Positions 44,414 through 55,959 of a stretch of DNA of 64,000 nt are shown here, one piece after another. Position 1 is the stretch's first letter, and each line of letters opens with the position of its first letter. The translations under genes were made by a program, and so were the position numbers. A model generated the notes under the pieces. The model searched no databases and was not told the DNA's origin. It saw nothing but the letters and a program-made list of their open reading frames with translations. The stretch lies in contig CAXFZM010000011.1 of assembly GCA_964007475.1 (NCBI GenBank), positions 19,842 through 83,841 on the forward strand. The letters are read 5' to 3'. The stretch is from Hybos culiciformis (lineage: Eukaryota; Arthropoda; Insecta; Diptera; Hybotidae).

Positions 44414-45826
44414 CTAAGATACATTGCTTTAGTGATCTTATGCTCTTTTTATTATGAACAGATTTCCATGTGGAGACCACAACAAAACAAAAAGGTAACT
44501 ATCTTTTATATATGTATGTTTTTTTGTATTGTGTCTCAGAACTGAGGTTTTTGCGTATTTCCTCAATGGGTACAATGTTATAATTTATATAATTAAAAAT
44601 ACATTGAATTACCGTAGAATAAAAAAATAAATTTTTGATGTAAGATTAACATAAAATCCAATCACAATACAATTTGTAAAACTCATCTTGTAAAAACATA
44701 TATAAGTTAAATAAAGAATTTTAATAATAATAATAATAAATTTTTTTTTAATTCGAAGAAAATTTTACACAATTTGATTGATTAAATAAACACTAAAAAT
44801 AGAAATCTCATCATCATCAACACCAATATTTTTCTTTTTACAGTTTATTTATTAATTTTTCGTTTAGTTTCGATTTGATTAAGGCAAAATGTAGTGCAAT
44901 TCTACTAGAACTCTCAAAAGAAATTCATCAGGAATTACGCATGTAAAAATTGAAGTTTGTAAACGCCCCATAATTTGTGAACTAATCACACATATACTTT
45001 AATGTTGTCCTATAAGTTCCCAGTTTACTGAAAATAAAAAATTTACTTCTTTCTATTTATATTATTATTATTCTTAATATTATTATGACTATATTAGAAA
45101 CCTAGAAAAGTAATAAGATATATACATAATTATATATTTTTATGACAATTTTAAATGCGGCCGTTGTGTACAACATTTTTTTTGTTTATTGACTTTGGTT
45201 TCTGTTTGATATTTTTAAGATGTTCACCTAAAAAAAAAGTGATTTCTATATTTAATTAAACTTAAAAACAAAAAAACTTTTTTGCTCAGAAAAATTTTGT
45301 TTGTATTTTTTTTGAATAATTTTAAATATTTTTATTTACACAAAAACAAGAAAAAAAAAATGAAATTTAATTTATTCATAAGAAAAGTTTTTTTCTTATA
45401 TTTAAAACTGTATTATTGGGTTTTTTATTAAAATATTGTTTTATCATTATTATGAACTTTCGCATCATCATTCATCATGTTGCCATTCATGTTGTATAGG
45501 GACAAATTTTTTTTACCACTAATTTTGTCAACCTTTCCAGGAAATAAATGTTTTTGCAAACAAACGAAAATTATTTTTCATACAAAAATTAAAATTATTA
45601 TTATTTTCTATGAAAGGGGTAAAAAAATTAATTTTAAATCTTTTTGATGAAAGATTAAAATTATTCAGCAAATATATAAACAATATAAGGCTGGGTTGTG
45701 TCTTCATTAAAAATATAATTATTGTCTTTCGATAAATTGTTATGAAAAGAGCACAAATTCGAAATAATGGTTTTCTTTTTTTTTTTAAACATTAAATGGC
45801 TTTGTCTTCCTAGTACTAATTTTTAT
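44414..45826. other. AT-rich intergenic DNA
   Basis: Nothing recognisable beyond poly-A/T runs and an (AAT)n stretch near 44725. Confidence 0.5.
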
Positions 45827-46206
45827 CACAGAAAGAAATTTGCTCTTACTGAAAACTAAAAAATGCGTTAAAATTAACAAAAATTACGAACATTTCGTTG
45901 AAAAAAGAACGTTGTTCGTTAAAAAAGTTCGTTATACCCCAAAACCAAAAACCTTTCAAATTCTTCAGCAAAAACACCTGAAATACAAAAAAAAAAATTT
46001 ACAAGACTATTTTTTTTTATTTATTTAATTTTTTTTTTTTCTTTTTATTTATTTATTTTTTTACCTTTTTTTTTTATCAATTTTTTTTTAATTTTTTTTT
46101 TAATTTTTTTTTGATTTTATCTTTTTTTTATTTTATTTTTTTTATTTATTAATTTTATTTGATTTTTTTTTTAATTTTTTTATTTTTTTTTTTAATAATT
46201 TTTTTT

Positions 46207-46262
46207 ATGCCCGCTTGTCCTAAACATTGCAATCCATCAACTCTGCCACTGAGCTATGAACT
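46207..46262 (-). other. tRNA-like head, family B copy 2
   Basis: On the minus strand carries the box A match TAGCTCAGTGGC and GGATTGCAATG, with GGACAAGCGGGCAT at the end. The box B region is deleted (about 12 bp shorter than at 26.4 kb). It is followed on its sense strand by a long A-rich tail (46020-46206). Confidence 0.65.
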
Positions 46263-46454
46263 AAATTTATGGCAATGTGTAAAATGGAAAATATAAGTTC
46301 TGTATGGATTGAAATGTTTCTTTCCCGTATTTAACGATTAACGAACTTCTTTAACGAGTACTAAAAATGAAAAAAATGCAAAATGTAAAAGAAAATAAAC
46401 GAAATTTAGGTTATCAAAATCTACATATTATTCTTAAATTTTCGTTATTTTAAC

Positions 46455-47234
46455 TAGGGTTACCAGATATTCCCCACTAAAAATCGGGACAAAAAGAATT
46501 TTTTTACAAAATTAATAAAATTTATTAAAAAAATATTTTATTTAATATAAATATAAAAAAAGGACCGTAATAATGGTAACAAGGTCAAGTACGTAATTAA
46601 ATAATATCTTAAAATTAATAACTCAAATTAGGAACAAAAAATATAAATATTCATTTCATTTACTTGCCGAAGCAACTGCAGATTTGTGTTTCTGACTTTG
46701 AATGTGATTTTAAACCATGACTTATACTAAAACTTGAATTGCAATCTCTACAATACGCTTCCGTATCAATTTTGCCTTTTTTAATTCTGTAGTACATTTT
46801 TCTAGAAATTGGCACTTTCTCTTTGGCATGTTGAACTTGAAGGTATAAAATAAATCTAATAATATATAAAATGAAATTAGTAAACCAAATTTTATATATA
46901 AAAGATGATAACTAACAAAAATTGGTACCAGCCAAATTTCAGCCAAGTCTTGCAGCTAAATAAACAAAAACAAAAATGTATAAATAAACAAATACTACCC
47001 TGCAATATCTTTATAGGCTGGATTGATGTATTGTAGGATCGAGAATTAGAAAAATGAAAGCAAAGCGTAACATAACCTGAACAAATTGGCACATTTTTTA
47101 TAAATTTATTAATTTTTTTTTGGTCAAAAATGTTAAACCGGGACAATTGAGCGTCCCGAGAACCTTTTTCGGGACGTCACGAAACGACATGAAAACCGGG
47201 ACAATCCCAGAAAACCGGGACTTCTGGCAACCCT
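46455..47234 (-). mobile_element. hAT element, non-autonomous, inside family B copy 2
   Basis: Ends TAGGGTTACCAGATATTCCC and the complement of TAGGGTTGCCAGAAGTCCCG. Target duplication ATTTTAAC (46447-46454, 47235-47242; the terminal A of the right end is shared). The termini carry runs of CCGGGAC/GTCCCG. It holds a decayed N-terminal zinc-finger fragment on the minus strand. Confidence 0.87.
46671..46830 (-). pseudogene. Remnant of a hAT-linked zinc-finger N-terminus
   Basis: In one minus-strand frame the text IDTEAYCRDCNSSFSISHG is readable. The two cysteines plus SFSISHG match the BED-like finger found at the start of several insect hAT-associated proteins. In another frame an ATG-MPKRKCQFLEKC start is present, so at least one frameshift separates start and finger. 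It suggests the host element derives from an autonomous hAT by deletion. Confidence 0.55.
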
Positions 47235-48000
47235 ATTTTAACGAGACTTTCAATAACGAACTTTTTTGACGTAAACGTTACGACCTTATTTTTCTCTGTG
47301 TAGGTAGTAAAAAAAGGAGGCTTTTAATAGAGCCGTATTTATAAAAGAGTCGGACTATACAATTAAAAAATTCTAAGGGCACCTTTGGAAAAGGCGTTCA
47401 CACTAGATGTTTTTGACATTATTATATACATAATTAAAAAATTTAATAAGTCTCAGTGGTTTTTTTTTAAAACATATATTTGTTTAATATTTTTTGGCCA
47501 TTATTGCTTATTGTAATGGTCTTTTCCTGAAGCTAGTAGATTTTTCTTTAATTTTTTTGTTAGAAAAAAGCTAGATCGTAGCCACAATCGCAAAAAGACA
47601 CAAATGTGCCTGGCTAATTATTTTATTTAAATAAATAACATCCATGATGTCGACATAAAATCTTCTCATATTACAAAAGAACGTAAAGTAATCTAAGAAT
47701 TTTATATACAGACTCTAGAAAGTTTTTGATCTAAAATTACCACGATTATCGATGACAATTTATTACCATCGATAATCGTGGTAAATTTACTCTGCAAGTG
47801 TAACACAAAATATTTACGCATTTTGGTGTAACGTAAAATTACTCTAAAAAAAATTATACATCAAAGTTTACGCGAAATTAACGCACAATTACTTCCAATA
47901 GAGAAAATTTCAACATAAAATTGTAATATTAAACAAAAAATTACGCCAAAAGGTTGTAATTTAAATTTACACCAAAAGACTTAAAAAATTTTGAAATTTA

Positions 48001-48087
48001 ATACCGTGGCTGAGTGGTAGCGTTGGCGGATTCGAACCTGCGTCCTTAGCATTGCAATCAGCCAACACTACCACTAGGCCACGGTAT
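48001..48087. other. tRNA-like hairpin in family A copy 1
   Basis: Starts ATACCGTGGCTGAGTGGTAG (box A match) and ends with its near-complement, so the head is present in both orientations with GGATTCGAACCTGCGTCC between. It appears to be two tRNA-like heads joined head to head with partial loss. Confidence 0.65.
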
Positions 48088-48660
48088 TGAAATTTAAAAA
48101 CCATATAAAATAGAAAATATAAATTTGGTATACACATGTTCTGTGTGGTGTTTTGGCGATTTACAATATGCTTACAACTTACAACTCTGATGTACTTTTT
48201 TAAATCCCAGAGTTTAAATTTAGACCTGGAGTGTACACATTAAACTACAGAGTTTAAGTTTACACTGGAGGGTCTATACATTAAACCATAGAATGTAAGT
48301 TTACAGCATAGAGTACACCAGAGAGTTTTCATTATTAAACCACAGGTGTAAATTTAGACCAAGAGTGTACAATGTTAAGCAACAAAGCGTATGCTTACAA
48401 AACGGCGTGTATATTTTTAAACCATATAACGTAGAGAGCACATATTATTAAGCCACAGGATGTGAGTTAACAACAGGGAGTTCAGATAATTAAACCAAGG
48501 AGTGTAAGCTTACACCAAGGAGCTTATATTTTTAAGTCAAAAATTTTAAGTTTAAACCAAGCAGTGCATATTTTTAAGCCAACAAGGGTAAATTTATACA
48601 AAAAGAGTAAATTTTTAAACAAAGACGAATAAATTTACCCTTATTTTTAATATAAAAAAT

Positions 48661-49422
48661 CAGGGTTGGACTGGCTTTCAAAATTAAACCGGAAAGTTTT
48701 GGACTACCGGCCCATTTCTCCATATAATAAATACATTGCCTATCCACTTCTCTATATAAAAAAATTCAATGCTAATTCAGAATATAGGCTCAAATAAATA
48801 AGCATTTCTATAAATAATTTTCACTATAATGGAAAGGGGAATATACTTTTATCTGTTTTAACGATCCAATCAAAGTTAAAATTAATCCTTAACAAATTTC
48901 TAAATTTTCTGATATCATGAATGTTGTTTCAATTTTAAAGTTTCTGGGAACATAACTAACACTATTGAAATATAAACTTTTATGAAATCCAATATGGGTT
49001 TTAAGCTCTAAATTTTTAAGCTATTTAAAATAATAACACTTTTTGAATAAATGACCCATATTCGATTTTCTTTACAAACATGATGATTATAAACTAAAAT
49101 TTTAGAATTGAAAAACTTATTTAAATCTAATTATGAGAGGAAATCTCATACATATCATATATTTTAGCACAAAAGATCTCCTTTCTATTAGCTATTGGAA
49201 TCTCATCGATTCAATTAACAAATATTATTTTTACCCTGTTTTCTTTTTTAATTAATATAATTGCCGTACTTTCGAAGTTATTATATTTCGATTCTCTCCC
49301 AAAACCATTTCCAATCAAAATATATTTTAATCAGCTTTCATAAAAAGTTTGAATTTATCGGCCCAAATATCACCGGCCCACAGGGAAATATCCCGGTGTC
49401 CCGGTGGGCCAGTCCAACCCTG
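48661..49422. mobile_element. hAT miniature element, 762 bp
   Basis: Ends CAGGGTTGGACTGGC and GGGCCAGTCCAACCCTG; perfect 8-bp duplication TAAAAAAT (48653-48660, 49423-49430). Subterminal CCGGCCC/GGGCCGG-type repeats. No reading frame. Confidence 0.94.
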
Positions 49423-49587
49423 TAAAAAATACACAACTTGTACAGTTTTACTATTTTTTGTGATTTTTATTTTTTTTACGCCTTTATCAGTTGAATCTTA
49501 AATAACGAGGGTAATATCACATCAAAAATTACCATGATAATCGACGTAAAATTACGACCAAAACTATCAATTTTCTAGACTCTAGAG

Positions 49588-49931
49588 CAGCGGTCGGCAA
49601 ACTTTTTTGGTCGTGGGTAAAATTCGCCGTAGATGAGATTTTTTTAAACTTACAGTGGGTCAGTGGCAATTTTATATGAAAGCAATTTAAAAAAAAAAAT
49701 AGTTAAATCATAAGTTAATTTATTTATTATCTAAGACTTACAAAAACAATTGCTGGAAAAACTTTAAATTTTATATGCAATTGTTGTAGACAAAAAAATT
49801 TTATATGCAATTGTTGTAAGCAAAAAATATATTCATTGATTTGGGAACTACTTCAAAATTTCGAAGCGGGTAACATGAAATGATGCTTTGGGTCATCCCG
49901 TGACCCATGGGTCATAGTTTGCCGACCGCTG
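49588..49931. mobile_element. hAT miniature element, 344 bp, at the tip of family A copy 1
   Basis: Ends CAGCGGTCGGCAAACTTTTT and ATAGTTTGCCGACCGCTG; perfect 8-bp duplication CTCTAGAG (49580-49587, 49932-49939). The duplicated site is the end of the TA-flanked element itself. Confidence 0.94.
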
Positions 49932-49941
49932 CTCTAGAGTA

Positions 49942-51148
49942 TAGTTTTTAATTAAGGAATGCTTTTATTTTCATTAACGCATAAGTGCAACTAACAAAAA
50001 AATTTTAAGCTTAATTTAAAAAGTTAATCAAGGGAAATTCTTTTAATTCTTTAACTTTAAAACTTAATAATTTTTTAATTATAGAAACAAAAAAAAAAAG
50101 TAAAAATCTTCGAAAGTAGTTTAAGAGATAAAAAAAAATTCTTCAAGAAGAACATATTTTATGATAATAAATAAGAATAAAAAGTTGTGTAATAACAATA
50201 ATGGATAATAAAAATTATATTAAAAATACTTGTTTCGCTGAATCTTTTTAAAAATAGATATAAAATATGTCGTAATAAAAACATTCATGTACGCTGAAAA
50301 ACCAGATAGCTGCGGCAGCTATGTTTTCTGTACATTTTTTGTTATCAGCGCCGCTCGTACATAGGTGCTGCGACACTGTAGCACCCTCAAGAAATTTCAA
50401 AAGATTGAACTCATAAAAAAAAAAGTTTTGTTAGATAGCTCTGAATTTTTCTTAGTTTAAAATTATTTTTAAATAAAAATGCTAGGCTATGCAATTGTCT
50501 GCTTTTGAAATTTTTAGAAAATACTTTTTAAAAATAGCTGCAGAAATTAATTTAACAGAATTTTTGGAACTGCGAATTTCGCAGTGCAGGGATTTTTTTT
50601 CATGAATATTTCAATACATTTTTATTTCTGTTAAGTTTTTTTCTATGACTTGAATAAAAGGAAAAATGCACTGCCACAGAAGCTTTGCGGCTGTATTATA
50701 CTTTCTGAAAAATTTAAAAACAAATATGGGAAATTTTTTTTGTTATAGGATTTTTTAATGTACAGAAAAATGCACTGCTTCATAAGCAACACAAACTTTA
50801 TATGGGACTAGAAAAATACCTGCACAGAACAAATGGTGCAGGCCTAGCCTAGTAACTATGCGTTGATTTTTGTCATTTCGAAAAGAATGCTTTTATTTTT
50901 TATTGATAAAATACGCCTTGATTTTTTTTGTTTACATTTTAAAGTTTTTATCAAAGTACGCCTTGCATTCAGTGTTGCATAGTCATTCGGTTATTTTATT
51001 TATTATTTACCTTTAAAAAAATAAATAGAGGAAAGTGCCAACACTGTCAAGGTCGTTTAAGAGGTGAGTTCAACTTTTATTATATTAGATGTTTTTGGTT
51101 TGTTTTGAATTTTCAAAACTGTTTTTCATATACATATGGGTATATAGC
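49942..51148. other. AT-rich intergenic DNA
   Basis: Nothing recognisable. The cytosine/guanine-richer patches at 50290-50400 and 50690-50850 lack paired ends and frames. Confidence 0.5.
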
Positions 51149-52696
51149 CAGGGGTGCTCAAAGGTTTATGTATGGGGAGCCATGTTCGAAAATCGTAAAA
51201 TGCTGTAGAGCCGCAAAATTATTATCATAATTAATTAAATAAAAAAAATTATCATAATTAATTAATAAATAAAAGCATTTATAAAAATTCTTATCTTTCA
51301 TTAAATTTATTAAATAAAAAAAAAATTCAATAGTACATTTGATACATTTAAAAATCACTGCAAAAATATGTGGACGAAAATCTGAAAAATTATAATAAAA
51401 TTGTATAATAAAATACAAATTGAAAAATTTTGTTTTTTACTTACTTATCATTTTTGTTTAACGAGATTTTTCAAATCGGGTTGATAACTTGTTAGAGACG
51501 TCCTTAGTAATTCAGTTAAATGGACATCTGTTAGCTGTGAGCGGTATTTATTTTTAACAAATTTCATTGTTGAATAAAATGATTCACATTTATAAGTTGT
51601 TCCGAATATAGACAATATTCGAACAAAGAAATTAATTAGATTTGGGTATTTTGATTCCGAAACAAGTTTCCAAAATTCTATTATGGATTCTATTGATTTA
51701 TGTTTCATGATTAATGCTTCATCTCACTGAATTTCAATCAACTCTAATTTCAAGTTTGCAGAATTAGACAGGATGGCCTCAGGTATATAAAATGTGTCTA
51801 CAATAACATCCACTAAAAATGGATTTTAAAGAATTTTTATAGAAAATTTTAAAGTTTTGAAACCTGAAAACAATTCTTTTAATTTGTTATGATATTCATC
51901 TAATTTTTCTTTTGAAATTTGAAGTTGACTTTCTTTCAGTCGAGGAAAATAATTTAAATCGTTAGAGCTCAAATCTTTTTCATAAAGTTGAATTTTGTTT
52001 TGGAAACTACAAATTGTTTGGCACAGATTGGTGACGAGTTTTTCACTGCCCTGTAAATCCAAATTTAGATTATTTAAATGTCAAAAACATCTGTCAAAAA
52101 CATTAAATCGAGTTTCCAATGATGATTATCAAAATTACATAAAACATTATTTAATTTTTCTATTGTTCTATTCTTTTCTTCTTCTAGTAATTTTTTTTTA
52201 TCTTGAAGATAACCAGTAATTGGATTTAGTAACTCTACAAATTTATTTAACACATTGTACGTGGATAACCACCTGACGATGCAATAAAAAGGCACATCAT
52301 TTGAAATGTATTCATCACCAGATTCTATTAAAAAAAATTTAAACCGACGGTGATTTTTTGCATTAGCTCGGATATAATTAATTACATATAAAACAGTATT
52401 CATAACTTTTTCATATCTGAAGTATTTGGCTATGAGCTGTTCTCAATGCAGGATACAGTGTATTGAAAGATATTTTGGAATATTGGTATCTTTTAGTCCT
52501 TTAAAGCCATTTATACTTACTACCATAGCCGGAGCACCTTCAGTTGCAATGCTTACCAACTTGTTAACAGGTATATCAAAATCAATTAACCAGGGTTACC
52601 AACCTTTTCAAATGTTTCCCCCTAAAAAAAAAAATTTCCCCCTAAAAAAACCCCTAAATTTTTTTTTATAGATATTATAACAGCTATACTTATATA

Positions 52697-54048
52697 CACT
52701 CTAGAAAATAGAAATATTTGGTCGTAATTTTACAACGATAATAATGGTAATTTTTGATGTAAAATTACGTCCATTATTTAAACTTCAACCGATAAAGGCG
52801 TAAAAAAAATAATATACACAAAAAAAAGTAAATTTAAGCAAATTGTGTTATTTTTGCATTAAAAATAAAGGTATATTTACACATTGTTGCTTAAACATTT
52901 AAGCCATAGAGCGTAAAAATAAACAAACTAGTGTATATTTACACTCTTCTGCTTAAATGTTTAAACCATATATTGTAAGATTACAGTTTATGGTGTAAAT
53001 TTACTTTCTATGGGTCATAATATTAAGCGACGTAGTGTAAATTTATGGTGTACACACAATATAAATCTATTTATTGTGTACCACACAACGTAAATTTACC
53101 TTCTGTAGTGTAAATTTACACTCTTCGACTTAATTTTCCCCTCTATGTCTTAAATTAATAAACCACAGAGTGTAAATTTACATCGTAGAGTGTACAAGGA
53201 GCTTGTATTTTTAAACGTTGTAGTGTAAATATACCTTCTGCGGTGTAAATTTACACTAACGGTTAAAATTTTTAAATATTTGAATGTAAATTTAAACTGT
53301 GTGATTTAAATTTTTAAATCATGGACAGTAATTTTACATCGCATGGTGTAAATTTATTTTGGTATACAGAATTTATATAACGATGTAAGGTTTTAAAACT
53401 ATTTTTGTATTTTTGTTGATATAATAACGATGTAAGGTTTTTACTTGTTAACAGGTATACAGAATTTATATTTTCTATTTTACTCATATCTAAAATTTGA
53501 ATACCGTAGCTGAGTGGTCAAGATGTTGGATTGCAATTCTAAATAACGAAGTTCGAACCCCGAAGGTGGCATAAGAAAAATTAAATAAGAAGAAATTAAA
53601 ATACAAAAAAATATTAATAATAAAATAAAATAAATATTAATAAAAAAAAAAAAATTAAATAAATTAAATAAAATAAAAAAACTCAAAAAAAATAATAAAA
53701 AAAAGTTCAAAAAAAATATTAAAAAAAAAATTATTAAATTTTTCTTTTTTTTTTTAATAAAAATATTTACGACTTTTTGGTGTAAATTTAAATATTTGGA
53801 TTAAATTTACAACCTTTTGGCGTAATTTTTAGTTTAATATTACGACTTTATGTTTAAATTTATTCTGTTGGAAGTAATTTCGCAACATTTTGGCGTAAAA
53901 TTTGGTGTAAAATTACTTTTTTATAGAGTAATGTAGTTTACACCAAAAATATGTAATTATTTTCTAATGTAAATTTACGTTGATTATCGAAGGTAATAAA
54001 TTGCCGTCGATAATCGACGTAAGTTTACATCAAAAACTTTCTAGAGTG
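52697..54048 (+). mobile_element. TA-flanked composite miniature element, family A copy 2
   Basis: 1352 bp, ends CACTCTAGAAAATAG and ACTTTCTAGAGTG, with TA on both sides (52695-52696, 54049-54050). Left subterminal region GGTCGTAATTTTACAACG, right TCGATAATCGACGTAAG. The middle has many units of AGTGTAAATTTACACT in both orientations (52850-53380), then a tRNA-like head at 53502 with an A-rich tail to about 53745. Uninterrupted, so it defines the family structure. Confidence 0.88.
53502..53570 (+). other. tRNA-like head of the SINE-like module, family A copy 2
   Basis: Box A match TAGCTGAGTGGT at 53507-53518, box B match GTTCGAACCC at 53551-53560, then GAAGGTGGCATAAG and an A-rich tail of about 170 bp. 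The about 40 bp before it (AATTTATATTTTCTATTTTA) resemble those before the head at 26.4 kb in the unrelated family B. Confidence 0.7.
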
Positions 54049-55056
54049 TACCTATGAGGATTTCAAATAGATGCTTGAAGAAAAATATATAACGCACATC
54101 GTAAATTATATAAATAATAAAATTATTTACTTATAATAAAATTAGCAAATAAGGTATCTTATGAAATGCAATCAAAAATATTACAAATGTCATCTAAATC
54201 TTCGCTTTTAAGATCATACATCATACCCCTAAAAAACCCCTGAAACAAATTACCCCCTAAAAATCCCTCTGTCAACAAAAAAAACCCCTAAATCTAGGGG
54301 GAAAACCCCTAAGTTGGTAACGCTGCAATTAACATTTTATCAAATGCAACTTTAATGTCAATGCCACGAGTTAATTCTTTAAGAGGAACCAAATCCAACA
54401 ATTCTTCTTTTATAGTTATATCAGCCAAAATAAAACGTATAAAAACTGCTAACTGTGGAGTATCATTAATGTCAGTTGACTCGTCTAAGGCTAAACTAAA
54501 TGCTTCACAATTTTTAATGTCAATTTTAAGTTTTTAACTGTATCTATACATATACCTGTAATACGTCTTTCTATAGTTGACCGAGATGCTGGAATTTTTG
54601 ATATATTTTTAAGTAATTTTGAATTTTCTGGATCTATAATTTCAACTACATCTTCCAAATTTTTTTTTATAAATTCTCCTTCGGTATAAGGACGTTTTCC
54701 ACGTGTGATATTCCATGCCATGACATAACTTGCTTCCTTTAAATTGTCATCTTCTTTGTTAAACGTGGAGAGCAACGATTGTTGTTTTTTTAGTTCATTT
54801 TTCAATGCTTCAATTTTAACTTCCCTTAACTTTTTTTTTTCAGGATATTTTGAATGGAAATTGGCGTGAATGAATTTATGTTTATTTACATAAACTTAAA
54901 GTAGGATGAAAAAAATATTCAGCCTACTTTAATTTAATTTTTCTTAAAATTTCAGTTATTAAAAAAATTTCAGTTACACCTTAATAATTTATTGAGCCAC
55001 AAAAAAAATTCAAAGAGCCACATGCGGCTGAAGAGCCGCAGTTTGAGCTTAGTTGA

Positions 55057-55541
55057 CAGGCATGTGCAACTTAATTGCGTGAGAGAGCCACTGAATAAAT
55101 TTCGTACCTCGACATGAGCCACATATAAAAAAACGAATTAATAAAATAATAATGGTTTATTGGTTTTGATTTAATTCAGAATTTGTACTAGAAATTTAAT
55201 TAAAAATTGCAACATAAAACATAACAAAATATAAAATAAATCTACAAAAAATAAAAAAATAAATAAAAGTTAATGAGAAATTTGAGTGTTTTTGCTTTGG
55301 CTCAATTTATTCAAATCAGGTGCAATTTTTGTGATTGAAATCCTGAGTTGATGTTCCAAGTTTATATTCATTACCTTTTCTTGCAAAACAAACAAATCAT
55401 TGCCAGCTAATAAACATTTTTTAAAAATTAAAGCAAAACAAAAGTTCTTTTCGTACAAAAAAGAGCCACATATTACGTAAATCAAAACATTGATGTGAGC
55501 CGCAGATAAAAATCAAATGAGCCGCAGTTTGCACATCGCCG
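55057..55541 (-). mobile_element. Second hAT remnant, 485 bp
   Basis: Ends CAGGCATGTGCAACTTAAT and the complement of CGGCGATGTGCAAACTGCGG, which agree at about 10 of the first 13 bases. A minus-strand frame at 55270-55485 contains LEHQLRISITKIAPDLNKL, resembling the C-terminal end of hAT transposases of the same group as 51-55 kb. GAGCCGCAG motifs are shared with the neighbouring element. It adjoins the right end of the larger hAT. Confidence 0.6.
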
Positions 55542-55728
55542 TATTAAGAGATCAGGAGTTAATTTGTCCTACACCTACACAGCTAATGATTTAACATATT
55601 TATCCTATGGAAAACATTATTGTAATTTATAATTAAATTTATTCTCTAATGAAATTTAAAATAAAAATTTTTTCTTGACTTTTTTTTTCCCTAAAACTTA
55701 AAACTAAAATTAAAACCTAAGTAAGTAC

Positions 55729-55956
55729 TAGAGTTCATTTTTTAATTTTGTAATTTTTTCTTCGATATATAGGATTTTAGCCAGATTGTGAAGGTCATGG
55801 GGTCTGAAATACCATGGCAGATCATGGATCATTTTCAAAATTTTGTTTTGTTTTATTTGCAATTTTTTTATGTGAGTTTTTGTGCAGTCAGCCCAGACTG
55901 TGCTTGAAATTATAGTTTCGTTTTTTAAAGTTGTTTCTGTAATATATGTTTTTGCT
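55729..55956 (-). pseudogene. LINE (Jockey/I-like) reverse transcriptase, C-terminal scrap
   Basis: An open minus-strand stretch of about 75 codons ending at TAG 55729. It contains SSTVWADCTKTHIKKLQIKQ, then MIHDLPWYFRPHDLHNLAKI. The spacing of the TVWADC, LQ..QNK and PWY.R blocks matches the region after the RT domain in Jockey-type ORF2. No upstream RT motif is found next to it, so it is a short 5'-truncated or interrupted copy. Confidence 0.7.
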
Positions 55957-55959
55957 CTA

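Larger units (their letters stand above)
45827..47300 (-). mobile_element. TA-flanked composite miniature element, family B copy 2, split by a hAT
   Basis: Ends CACAGAAAGAAATTTGCTCT and the complement of CACAGAGAAAAATAAGG, with TA adjacent on the right (47301-47302) and TAT on the left. Compared with 26135-26908 it is inverted: T-rich block, then tRNA-like head on the minus strand, then the AACGAAC repeats. A hAT element (46455-47234) interrupts it. Confidence 0.8.
47709..49939 (-). mobile_element. TA-flanked composite miniature element, family A copy 1, with two hAT insertions
   Basis: Ends CAGACTCTAGAAAGTTTTTG and the complement of CTCTAGAGTCTAGAAAA, with TA at 47707-47708 and 49940-49941. 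Both ends hold inverted TCGATAATCGTGGTAA-type segments. The interior has a tRNA-like hairpin at 48001-48087 and a 48.2-48.6 kb array of short units with AGTGTAAGTTTACA. Without the insertions (48661-49422, 49588-49931) it is about 1.1 kb. Copy 2 is at 52697-54048 in the opposite orientation. Confidence 0.82.
52591..54325. mobile_element. hAT miniature element inside the hAT gene, carrying a family A element
   Basis: Ends CAGGGTTACCAACCTTTTCA and CTAAGTTGGTAACGCTG; perfect 8-bp duplication CAATTAAC (52583-52590, 54326-54333). Its own sequence is only about 380 bp (CCCCTAAAAA-rich ends); the rest is the family A element at 52697-54048. Confidence 0.92.
51448..54900 (-). pseudogene. hAT transposase (ZBED/GTF2IRD2-like family), near full length but broken
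   Basis: Minus strand, from about 54900. The N-terminal region includes HSKYPEKKKLREVKIEALK and ASYVMAWNITRGKRPYTEG. After a frameshift near 54510 comes the first catalytic Asp block (ALDESTDINDTPQLAVFIR). The MITE interrupts at 54325-52591. Then SIATEGAPAMV, where the family has TDGAPSM with a catalytic Asp, here Glu. CILH-stop-EQL follows near 52440, then IRANAKNHRRFKFFL and VRWLSTYNVLNKF. The C-terminus (51708-51448) has GTTYKCESFYSTMKFVKNKY and RSQLTDVHLTELLR, which includes the third acidic residue and the dimerisation region. At least one frameshift, stops near 52440 and 52074, and a changed catalytic residue make it inactive. Confidence 0.85.
51149..55056 (-). mobile_element. Decayed autonomous hAT transposon with nested insertions
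   Basis: Left end CAGGGGTGCTCAAAGG at 51149. The right terminal region holds GAGCCGCAGTTTGAGC (about 55033-55048), the expected counterpart, but its last bases are diverged, so the exact edge and the 8-bp duplication are unclear. It encodes one hAT transposase on the minus strand, broken by frameshifts, stops and the MITE at 52591-54325. Confidence 0.75.

Noticed and set aside
48745..48800. Helentron-like left end TCTCTATATAAAA inside a hAT MITE
   Set aside because: Short AT-rich match with no right end or shared flank; likely chance.
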